Assembly: GCA_016935595.1 (NCBI GenBank)
Contig: JAFGQQ010000374.1
Location: 1 to 7,131, forward strand
DNA from: Bacteroidales bacterium
Lineage (GTDB): Bacteria; Bacteroidota; Bacteroidia; Bacteroidales; UBA10428
Length of the DNA stretch: 7,131 bases
Direction: 5' to 3'
Every line of letters begins with the position of its first letter. The first letter of the stretch is position 1. The translations under genes and the position numbers were made by a program. The notes beneath the pieces were generated by a model that searched no databases, was not told the origin of the DNA, and was given only the letters and a program-made list of their open reading frames with translations. Below, one piece after another: positions 1-4,863 of the stretch.

Positions 1-83
1 TCTTCTTTTTCTTTGTTACATGACAGGATCAAGAATATTATCGATATAATAAACAGATTTTTAGATAAATTGTATTTTTTCAT
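1..83 (-). CDS. N-terminal fragment of an exported lipoprotein (cut by window edge)
   Basis: Reading leftward from an ATG at 83-81 gives 27 codons before the window ends. The peptide starts MKKYNLSKN, continues with a hydrophobic run (LFIISIIFLIL) and reaches a lipobox ending L-S-C at residue 22, then N-K-E-K-E. This is a textbook type II signal peptide; the mature protein would be lipidated on that Cys. There is no Asp directly after the Cys. Lys and Glu residues follow closely, as in many Bacteroidota lipoproteins. It lies 24 bp after the stop of the barrel-like gene at 108-623 on the same strand, so it is probably the last visible gene of the same operon. Its function cannot be judged because the mature part is outside the window. 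Confidence 0.72.
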   Translation of the reverse strand, partial: MKKYNLSKNLFIISIIFLILSCNKEKE

Positions 84-107
84 TTTTGCTTTTTTTAGTT
101 ATTATTA

Positions 108-623
108 TTATAATCTGTAAAAAATACCTGCTTTTAGTTCAGGATATGGAAATCTCCATAAGAATGGGGTTTCTTCGTTTATGTTTTTCGATTCTGCTTT
201 ATAGTATATTGGAAATAGAAATCCTGCATCGAGGCTTATCCCAATTTTATTTGTAAAATTTATTTCCCTGCCAATTGATGGCCCTGCATAAATAAGCCCG
301 CTTATAACATACTCCGGGCAATCGTAATACTGATAAACTAACCTTGCATTTACAAACCATGTTCTTAAATCAAATTTTCTTTTTTTAAGAAAATAAAGTG
401 AATTATCCATTGTTAAAGTAAGAAGGCTGCCATCTTTTTTCCTCAACAAATCTAATGTTCCAACATCAATTCCTGTTGATACAGACTTGTAGCGGTATTC
501 AATACCACAATAGGCACTTTCACCAAGCCCGAAACCGATATTTGCTTTTAAATTTCCATTTTCAGCTGACAGGTAATTTTTAATCGACACAAAAAACATT
601 AATGTGATTATTACTTTTCTCAT
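108..623 (-). CDS. Small outer-membrane beta-barrel-like protein, function unknown
   Basis: The product has 171 residues. Residues 1-20 form a cleavable signal peptide (basic MRK, hydrophobic core, likely cleavage after LSA). The mature part alternates hydrophobic and polar residues with many Gly and aromatic positions (for example GFGLGESAYCGIEYRY near 31-46 and LIYAGPSIG near 110-118). It ends with an aromatic-rich strand, A-G-I-F-Y-R-L, as is common for outer-membrane barrels. About eight strands would fit the length. It shares no obvious motif with the paralogous pair upstream. The ATG at 623 is the only reasonable start because it places the signal peptide exactly; the leader is A/T-only with no Shine-Dalgarno site, as usual in Bacteroidota. 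It lies 26 bp after the stop of the 650-1276 gene. Barrel assignment is inferred from pattern, not from a recognised family. Confidence 0.72.
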   Translation of the reverse strand: MRKVIITLMFFVSIKNYLSAENGNLKANIGFGLGESAYCGIEYRYKSVSTGIDVGTLDLLRKKDGSLLTLTMDNSLYFLKKRKFDLRTWFVNARLVYQYYDCPEYVISGLIYAGPSIGREINFTNKIGISLDAGFLFPIYYKAESKNINEETPFLWRFPYPELKAGIFYRL

Positions 624-649
624 ATTTTTAAATTTTAAAATTGTTTAAC

Positions 650-1276
650 TTACATACCTATTCCTATCCGAATTCCGGATACTAATAAAATTCCTGAGTA
701 ACCATGGTCTATCCACGATGAATTAAACCTGCTCCCTTCCCCATTATTATGAATCAGGAAGCTATAACGTACACCAAACCCTAAATAAATATCGCCAAAC
801 AGATTCTCGGCTATTTTAAACTGGCCGCCGATTGTGCAATTTGCGCCGGCTTTATGAATTTGGGTCGCATAAAGGCCTTCTGTTTCGTGTTTTTCCAAAT
901 TTACATCTATCCAATAATTGCCGGTTGTGTTTATTTTATTATACTGATAAAGCGGCCCATAGGCGAAATATATCCCTTTCGGCCCCGGTTTATTTAATAA
1001 AAACTCTTTAAAAAGTATTCCTAAACCACCGCCAATTATCGAATTATTGTCACTGTTATATTCTTTGCTGAAATTTTTTTCATTGTTTTTTAAATAAACT
1101 ATTGGCGATATGGTTAACCATTGATTGGTTTTTCTTTTAAAATCAAAATCAATTCGCAAACCATCAATTATTAAATATTGCGGCACTCCCATTATTAAGG
1201 TTTTTGGTTCGTTTTCCTGGCCATTGGCACTTATAAACAATATAAATGCCGTTAATAGTATGATGTATTTTTTCAT
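650..1276 (-). CDS. Outer-membrane barrel-like protein, paralogue of the next upstream gene
   Basis: The product has 208 residues with a signal peptide (residues 1-19, MKKYIILLTAFILFISANG, then Gln 20, a typical Bacteroidota cleavage site). The mature part shares an ordered set of motifs with the 1293-1928 product: P-Q-Y-x-I near 32-36, W-x-x-I-S-P near 53-58, Y-G-P-x-Y at 106-110, I-H-K-x-G at 140-144, G-x-G-x-R-Y-S-F at 166-173, and G-Y-S-G then G-I-R-I-G at the C-terminus. The two are tandem paralogues about as long as each other but clearly diverged. Alternating strand patterns and a C-terminal amphipathic strand suggest an 8-10 stranded outer-membrane barrel. The gap to the upstream paralogue is 16 bp and to the downstream barrel gene 26 bp, implying one transcript. 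No known family name is assigned. Confidence 0.75.
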   Translation of the reverse strand: MKKYIILLTAFILFISANGQENEPKTLIMGVPQYLIIDGLRIDFDFKRKTNQWLTISPIVYLKNNEKNFSKEYNSDNNSIIGGGLGILFKEFLLNKPGPKGIYFAYGPLYQYNKINTTGNYWIDVNLEKHETEGLYATQIHKAGANCTIGGQFKIAENLFGDIYLGFGVRYSFLIHNNGEGSRFNSSWIDHGYSGILLVSGIRIGIGM

Positions 1277-1292
1277 TTTTATTGCTTTATAA

Positions 1293-1928
1293 TTATAAAT
1301 TTAATCCGATTCGCATACCTCCTTGAAATAAAGTTCCGGTATATCCAAAACCTGTATAATACCTGTAGAACAGATTTTGTTTTTCACCTTCAACATCAAT
1401 AAAACTGTAACGTAAACCTAAACCGGTATATAAATCAATTATTAAAATATTTTTAATAATAAATTCATAACCTATCAGCACATCGCCTCCAATTTTATGA
1501 ATGTAAGTTGAATACTGCGATCCGTAATTATCATCGCTGCTGAAGTAATTAAGGTAGAAAAAATTGTACGATGGCCCGTAACTCAAATACAGGCCTAACT
1601 CATTGGTTACATATGGACTGAAAAGCCCTGAATTTTGATTAAAAAATAATTTTTTATGAACCGATATCCCTGCGCCAATTAATTCATTGTAATGGTCACC
1701 GCCATTTGAATTATTATTGTTTGCGAAATATAGTTCAGGGCTTATTTGAATCCATTTGCATTCATTTAACTTTCTCTCAATATTCATTTTTAACCCACGG
1801 TTTATCATATATTGTGGGGTAAACGAAATTATTTTTGATGGAGAATAAACATCCTGGCCATATAATCCGATGTGCATTGTATTAAATGCTATCAAAATAA
1901 TAACTGTGTGTTTACATATATATCTCAT
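1293..1928 (-). CDS. Outer-membrane barrel-like protein, first of a tandem paralogous pair
   Basis: The product has 211 residues. The N-terminus MRYICKHTVIILIAFNTMHIGLYGQ is a signal peptide with probable cleavage just before Gln 25. Motifs shared with the 650-1276 product are P-Q-Y-M-I (38-42), W-I-Q-I-S-P (59-64), Y-G-P-S-Y (117-121), I-H-K-I-G (143-147), G-L-G-L-R-Y-S-F-I (169-177), G-Y-T-G (195-198) and G-x-R-I-G near the end. The region between about 70 and 115 differs in length and sequence, as expected for surface loops, and is rich in Asn. The start at 1928 lies only 6 bp after the stop of the lipoprotein gene at 1935, the tightest spacing in the operon. A pore or adhesin-like surface role is possible, but nothing in the sequence decides this. 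Confidence 0.75.
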   Translation of the reverse strand: MRYICKHTVIILIAFNTMHIGLYGQDVYSPSKIISFTPQYMINRGLKMNIERKLNECKWIQISPELYFANNNNSNGGDHYNELIGAGISVHKKLFFNQNSGLFSPYVTNELGLYLSYGPSYNFFYLNYFSSDDNYGSQYSTYIHKIGGDVLIGYEFIIKNILIIDLYTGLGLRYSFIDVEGEKQNLFYRYYTGFGYTGTLFQGGMRIGLNL

Positions 1929-1934
1929 AATAGT

Positions 1935-2681
1935 CTATTTTTCAATTTTACTTAAAAAAGAAAGAGTATTGTCTGTATCATAACTGTATTGATAAAAGCC
2001 AGTTTCACTAAGCGCCAGCAGGCTCTTTTCTAAAGGAATTACATCGAAGGCGCTGTTCTCTATACTTTGTAATAATATAATATTATTCAAATTTGTAATA
2101 TCATATACTTCAAGATACCCGCCGTTGCATAAATATAGTACATTGTTTTTCAGCCCTAATCCCTTCGGGTTTACCATATCGTATATTGTAATCTCTTTAA
2201 TATCTGTAATTTCAGAAATATCCAGGATATGTAACTGGTTTTCCCATCTTCCGCATGTGCTTGAAGTACTTAAAGTAACAAATGCATAATTATCGTTTAC
2301 AACAACAGGGTCGCAACTATAGATATGGCTATAACATGTAAGCTGTATCGGGTTTTCAGGATTGCTTACGCGGTAAACATACATGGCTGTCTCTGCACCG
2401 ATAAACAAAAGGTCGTCTTTTGAAAAAATGGTTTCTATATCAAAACCGATTAATTTTTTTATCTTAAATACTGGTTTTTCCTGGTTCGAAATATCAAAAA
2501 CCCTCAGGCTTTGCCTGTCAACTGTAAACAGGTGGTTTTTATATATGGCAAACCTGGCCATCGACCCGCTTTGTCCAACATCGAGCGAATCGTACCCCAT
2601 CGATTCTTTACTATTGCAGCCTGTTGCAAGCAAAGCAAAAAAGATAAGGAGTAAATTAATATTTAGTGCATTTTTTTTCAT
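1935..2681 (-). CDS. LVIVD-repeat lipoprotein (C-terminal half of a split beta-propeller-type protein)
   Basis: The product has 248 residues. A lipoprotein signal (hydrophobic residues 8-19, lipobox L-A-T-G-C with Cys 22) targets it to the envelope, probably the outer membrane. After a short linker come about five beta-propeller-like LVIVD repeats (near 40-75, 80-115, 120-167, 170-205, 208-246), marked by recurring units such as L-R-V-F-D-I-S-N, M-Y-V-Y-R-V-S-N-P, L-H-I-L-D-I-S and L-E-V-Y-D-I-T-N. Two cysteines (123 in S-C-D-P and 143 in T-C-G) match positions I recall as conserved in the family. LVIVD proteins (Pfam LVIVD repeat) have no established enzymatic role. The gene begins 21 bp after the stop of the 2703-3224 gene, whose product resembles the missing N-terminal part. 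Own signal peptide and ATG argue against a simple frameshift. Confidence 0.85.
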   Translation of the reverse strand: MKKNALNINLLLIFFALLATGCNSKESMGYDSLDVGQSGSMARFAIYKNHLFTVDRQSLRVFDISNQEKPVFKIKKLIGFDIETIFSKDDLLFIGAETAMYVYRVSNPENPIQLTCYSHIYSCDPVVVNDNYAFVTLSTSSTCGRWENQLHILDISEITDIKEITIYDMVNPKGLGLKNNVLYLCNGGYLEVYDITNLNNIILLQSIENSAFDVIPLEKSLLALSETGFYQYSYDTDNTLSFLSKIEK

Positions 2682-2702
2682 TTGTTGTGTTTTAAAGAAT
2701 TT

Positions 2703-3224
2703 TTACAGTTCAGCTTCTCCTTTTTTAATCCATCTTACTATGACTGTATTTTTAGGCCGGTTCGATGGCAGATACTTGTCTGGAATATAATCATATCCCG
2801 GCGGGCATGACTCGGGAAATATATTTTTAATACGTTCGGTAATTGTAATATCCGGGTATTCGGATATATCAACTGCTATCAGGTCAACTGCATTGTCAAG
2901 GTATAATATGTTTCCTTTTACAGCTATATCAACGCAGCCGGGCACATTAATAAAACCTGTATTTATCGGCACAGCCGGGTTTGCATTATTAATAACATGA
3001 ACCCCTTTTTGTTTCTCACTAATAAAGAAAAGGCTGTCTTTTACATATATTTTTCCGGTTTTATTTATTGCAATTGCAGAAGTAGTATAAACACTTTTTT
3101 CAATGCTTTCCCTGTTCATTAATACCGGAGTATATTCATAATAAACAGGTTCCGACATACTGATAAGGATTGCTACAATAGCAAGAATTCCAAATGTTAA
3201 GTAATAATAATGTTTCATGTACAT
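2703..3224 (-). CDS. Short LVIVD-type protein with N-terminal membrane anchor (N-terminal half of the split protein)
   Basis: The product has 173 residues, or 171 if translation starts at the second Met (3218-3216, codon 3); either start keeps the same hydrophobic segment (about 9-24). No Cys lipobox is present, so it is a signal peptide or an uncleaved anchor, unlike the lipoprotein next to it. The family signature follows: Y-T-P-V-L-M-N-R near 31-38, then G-K-I-Y-V-K-D-S-L-F-F-I-S-E (57-70), G-V-H-V-I-N-N-A-N-P (74-83) and G-F-I-N-V-P-G-C-V-D-I-A-V-K-G (90-104) with V-D-I-S at 118-121. That is about two propeller blades, then a linker with W-I-K-K near the end. The first gene of the minus-strand operon, it is followed after 21 bp by the lipoprotein with the remaining repeats. 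Function unknown. Confidence 0.82.
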   Translation of the reverse strand: MYMKHYYYLTFGILAIVAILISMSEPVYYEYTPVLMNRESIEKSVYTTSAIAINKTGKIYVKDSLFFISEKQKGVHVINNANPAVPINTGFINVPGCVDIAVKGNILYLDNAVDLIAVDISEYPDITITERIKNIFPESCPPGYDYIPDKYLPSNRPKNTVIVRWIKKGEAEL

Positions 3225-3251
3225 ATATTTTTAAATTATTTGGTAAATTTT

Positions 3252-3307
3252 ATGTATTCATAAAGCGAATAACGAGGCCTCGAAAAAATTTGCTTTTATG
3301 AATTCAT
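3252..3307. repeat. Long imperfect inverted repeat with a palindromic centre
   Basis: The left arm ATGTATTCATAAAGC (3252-3266) pairs with GCTTTTATGAATTCAT (3292-3307): the reverse complement of the right arm differs by one substitution and one extra A. The right arm contains the palindrome ATGAATTCAT, and the 25-bp spacer contains the perfect 10-bp palindrome CGAGGCCTCG (3273-3282). It starts 28 bp upstream of the first codon of the minus-strand operon, so it may be an operator, a leader hairpin or part of the promoter region. It could also be a remnant of a mobile palindrome. The base pairing is read directly; the role is not known. Confidence 0.6.
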
Positions 3308-3445
3308 TTTTAAGGAAAGTCAAAAAAAATTGGTTTTACCCCCAAAACTTTAAATTTTTTTTTGAAGAGCTTTATTCTTGGGAGCTTTACCGGACAATTA
3401 TATATACGAATTAAGATTTATGATGATTAAATATATTTTAAAGTA

Positions 3446-3558
3446 TTTGTGTATCCTTGTGTTTTCGTGAATTTGTGGCGAAAAAAGTAATGCCAATCCG
3501 CCGCTATAGGCTTGCCGACGGTGAAGCACAGAGGCTTAAAACACAAAATATCGCAAAG
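3446..3558. repeat. Imperfect inverted repeat built of TTTGTG-like words
   Basis: On the plus strand the words TTTGTG, CTTGTG, TTCGTG and TTTGTGG occur at 3446, 3456, 3464 and 3472, spaced 8-10 bp apart. The opposite strand carries the same kind of words in 3527-3558 (CACAGAG, AAAACACAA, CGCAAAG). The best exact match between arms is 9 bp: TTGTGTTTT at 3457-3465 against AAAACACAA at 3538-3546. The spacer holds the comparatively GC-rich stretch around 3484-3526. It resembles a dispersed non-coding repeat rather than a regulatory site for either neighbour, but I cannot name a family. Confidence 0.45.
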
Positions 3559-3585
3559 CATTAAAAAAGATAATGGTTTATCGCA

Positions 3586-3723
3586 GTACATGACAAAAAT
3601 TTAGATACTTTAATATCATTATAAGGCTGAAAGCCTAATTTAATCCAATCCAATGTATCACATTGGTAATTGGAACAATGAAAATGAATATCGTCCTGGA
3701 AGGACAGCTTAACCCAAATTACG
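3586..3723 (+). repeat. Left palindrome cluster (mirror partner of 4608-4734)
   Basis: Reading rightward: the 13-mer GTACATGACAAAA (3586-3598); hairpin 1, AGGCT-GAA-AGCCT (3624-3636); hairpin 2, arms TCCAAT+CCAATG (3644-3655) and CATTGG+TA+ATTGGA (3661-3674), i.e. 12 pairs with a 2-nt bulge and loop TATCA; hairpin 3, GTCCT-GGA-AGGAC (3693-3705); and the word CCCAAATTACG (3713-3723). Each part has a counterpart in the same order, on the opposite strand, at 4608-4734. The cluster lies just upstream of the toxin-antitoxin pair. No coding potential was seen. It looks like one end of a mobile or repetitive palindromic unit. Confidence 0.7.
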
Positions 3724-3827
3724 CAATAGGAGCGATGGAAATGAGTAAACGATAGCGTTAATTAGCAAAAATTGCAAAATGGCTTTATAAAATAATGATT
3801 ACTAAATAAATTTTTATTAAAAATTTA

Positions 3828-3835
3828 TAACTTTG
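3828..3835 (+). promoter_or_regulatory. Probable -7 promoter box of the toxin-antitoxin pair
   Basis: TAACTTTG matches the Bacteroidota -7 consensus TAnnTTTG exactly. No clear TTTG box is seen at the expected -33 distance, only T-rich sequence near 3809-3817. Transcription starting about 7 bp downstream would leave a leader of roughly ten bases before the ATG at 3851. That leader contains the only purine-rich ribosome-binding-like sequence in the window, AAAAAGGA (3837-3844), whose upstream part would overlap the start site. Confidence 0.5.
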
Positions 3836-3850
3836 TAAAAAGGATTGATT

Positions 3851-4084
3851 ATGACAACAGTTGAATTGAAAAATATTTTAATACATAGAATTTCAGGGAT
3901 TAATGACAAGTCATTTTTAACTGCAATTAAGACTATTGTTGAGACTAAATCTGAATCTACAATTTTTAAAACCTCATTAGAACAGAAAAAAAAAATACAG
4001 GAAGGTAGAGAGCAAATTGCGAAGGGTAATTTTTTTACTAATGAACAAGTTGAGGCAGAAATAGATAAATGGTTAAGAGAATAA
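3851..4084 (+). CDS. Probable antitoxin of a RelE/ParE-type type II module
   Basis: The likely start is the ATG at 3851 (77 residues, MTTVELKN...), preceded by AAGGA six bases upstream. A TTG at 3845 in the same frame would add two residues but lies almost on the AAGGA sequence. The protein is mostly helical and charged, with the pattern E-L-K-N-I-L-I-H-R-I near the N-terminus, F-L-T-A-I-K-T-I in the middle, and a C-terminal part E-G-R-E-Q-I-A-K-G-N then E-Q-V-E-A-E-I-D-K-W-L. I recall this as the usual form of small Bacteroidota proteins paired with ParE-like toxins. No ribbon-helix-helix or HTH motif is evident, so whether it binds its own promoter is open. Its end overlaps the toxin start by 16 bp, implying translational coupling. 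The antitoxin role rests on the family pattern and the neighbour. Confidence 0.82.
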   Translation: MTTVELKNILIHRISGINDKSFLTAIKTIVETKSESTIFKTSLEQKKKIQEGREQIAKGNFFTNEQVEAEIDKWLRE

Positions 4085-4371
4085 TAATTTGGTCTTCAAG
4101 AGCAAAACAAGATTTGTTTGAAATCCTTGATTTTTACTATAAACAAAATGGGAATAAAATTTATAGCAAAAGGCTAAATAGTAAAATACGAAAAACAGTA
4201 AGATTATTAAGTAAACAGTCTAACATCGGCGTTCAGACAGATTATCTAAATATTAGAAACTTAATAGATGGTGATTACAATATTTTTTATGAAGTAAAAT
4301 TGAATTCTATTGAGATTATCACCATTTGGGATAGCAGACAAAATCCTGATAGGTTCAATATTAAGGACTAA
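4069..4371 (+). CDS. RelE/ParE-family toxin
   Basis: The product has 100 residues, the usual ParE/RelE size. Signature elements: an initial strand (K-R-I-I-I-W-S) followed by S-R-A-K-Q-D-L-F-E-I-L-D-F-Y, the long helical hairpin region (about 11-50), then N-I-R-N-L-I-D-G-D-Y-N-I-F-Y-E-V (61-76) and the closing strand I-I-T-I-W-D-S-R-Q-N-P (83-93), which matches the family's R-N-P-type C-terminus. ParE members poison gyrase whereas RelE members cleave ribosome-bound mRNA; the sequence alone does not decide between them, although the overall pattern is closer to ParE-like Bacteroidota proteins. The ATG at 4069 lies inside the antitoxin's last codons in another frame. A repeat element starts 9 bp after the stop. 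Confidence 0.88.
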   Translation: MVKRIIIWSSRAKQDLFEILDFYYKQNGNKIYSKRLNSKIRKTVRLLSKQSNIGVQTDYLNIRNLIDGDYNIFYEVKLNSIEIITIWDSRQNPDRFNIKD

Positions 4372-4380
4372 TGCAACTTT

Positions 4381-4513
4381 TGCTAACAACAGGTATAAAA
4401 CATAGCGGTTTTGATGGTTCGCGAGCCTTTAAACTCGCAATAAATTTTGTAACGGTGGATACTAATACAGCTCCGAAATTCGATCCGTTTCATGCCCGCG
4501 ACAGTTGTGGTAA
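4381..4513. repeat. Imperfect inverted-ended element directly after the toxin gene
   Basis: The left end TGCTAACAAC-AGGTATAAAACAT (4381-4403) and the reverse complement of the right end (4486-4513, CGTTTCATGCCCG then GTTGTGGTAA) align imperfectly: both read as a TAACAAC-like or CACAAC-like word, then GG(T/C)AT(A/G)AAAC. Further in, CATAGCGG (4401-4408) faces CCGTTTCATG (4485-4494). An internal hairpin GCGAG-8 nt-CTCGC lies at 4421-4438. The position right after a stop codon and the GCTAAC-type end recall recombination sites of gene cassettes (attC-like) and similar intergenic elements I remember from Bacteroidota. No integrase is visible, so this remains a resemblance. Confidence 0.45.
4421..4438 (+). 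terminator. Possible weak terminator hairpin after the toxin
   Basis: GCGAG (4421-4425) pairs with CTCGC (4434-4438) around an 8-nt loop; allowing a bulged C, the flanking TT and AA extend the stem to 7 pairs. The downstream sequence AATAAATTTTG has only a short T-run, so termination strength is doubtful. The hairpin may simply be part of the 4381-4513 element. Confidence 0.25.
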
Positions 4514-4607
4514 CCCAATCCAATAAATATTTCAGATCAGTGTTTGTTTGAATTTTGCTATAGCGGAATTGATTACAAACAATTTATCGATGGAGCTTTT
4601 TCTAAAA

Positions 4608-4734
4608 CGTAATTTGGGCATAACTTAAGTTGCCTTTTCAAGGCGGGCCATCCTACTGTTACTCTAACCAAAGGCCTCGCCATTGGTTTAAAAGAAACTG
4701 TCCTTTCAGGACGAAATAAAATTTTGTCATGTAC
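4608..4734 (-). repeat. Right palindrome cluster (mirror partner of 3586-3723)
   Basis: Read on the minus strand from 4734 leftward: the 13-mer GTACATGACAAAA (4734-4722), identical to the left cluster; hairpin 1, GTCCT-GAA-AGGAC (4712-4700); hairpin 2, arms AACCAA and TTGGTT (4688-4683 with 4671-4666, 11-nt loop containing AGGCCT); hairpin 3, GCCTT-GAA-AAGGC (4644-4632); and CCCAAATTACG (4618-4608), identical to the left cluster. The order is the same as in the left cluster while two of the three stem sequences differ. The cluster ends about 130 bp before the sigma factor gene. There is no coding potential. Confidence 0.7.
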
Positions 4735-4863
4735 AAATTTGATTTATATTATTTATCCTTGAATCAAAATTGCAGTTTTTAACTCTTAATTTGCATTATA
4801 TATTTTTCTTTTTACCTTGTATTCATTAGTCAGTACATTTTTTATCACCAAATATTTAATATC
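4735..4863. promoter_or_regulatory. Leader region of the sigma/anti-sigma/receptor operon with a weak promoter candidate
   Basis: This very AT-rich gap precedes the sigma factor gene. TTTG at 4790-4793 followed 19 bp later by TACCTTGT at 4813-4820 resembles the Bacteroidota TTTG-N19-TAnnTTTG pattern, but the second box is imperfect (TTG in place of TTTG). No other better candidate was found. The frame of the sigma gene is open upstream back to a TAA at 4780-4782 yet contains no ATG. Confidence 0.3.

Larger units (their letters stand above)
3225..3585. other. Non-coding interval upstream of the minus-strand operon
   Basis: No reading frame here has a plausible start and protein-like translation. 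The interval should hold the promoter of the minus-strand operon, but I find no good match to TAnnTTTG on the minus strand (CAAAnnTA on the plus strand) between 3225 and 3440; CAAAACTT near 3345 is only a near miss. Two inverted repeats lie here and are listed separately. The stretch 3484-3526 is less AT-rich than its surroundings (GCCAATCCGCCGCTATAGG and GCCGACGG), which suggests an inserted or repeated sequence. Confidence 0.6.

Noticed and set aside
2682..2702. Frameshift or nonsense mutation splitting one LVIVD gene
   Set aside because: The downstream half has its own ATG, complete lipoprotein signal peptide and a normal intergenic gap, so it is a genuine separate gene rather than a recent break.
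2383..2790. Plus-strand open frame of 135 codons
   Set aside because: It lies opposite the two LVIVD genes, its translation has no recognisable domain, and the minus-strand frames have clear family motifs and signal peptides.
3586..3723. CRISPR array
   Set aside because: The palindromes have different stem sequences and uneven spacing; there are no identical direct repeats with spacers and no cas genes.
4381..4513. Calling a true integron attC site
   Set aside because: The end sequences match the attC consensus only in part and no integrase is present in the window.
3501..4566. CCGCTATAG at 3501-3509 and CTATAGCGG at 4558-4566 as element ends
   Set aside because: The 9-bp inverted match falls outside the left cluster but inside the right one, so it breaks the mirror order; it is probably chance.
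3731..4594. Shared word CGATGGA at 3734 and 4589 as part of the inverted repeat
   Set aside because: It is in direct, not inverted, orientation and only 7 bp long.
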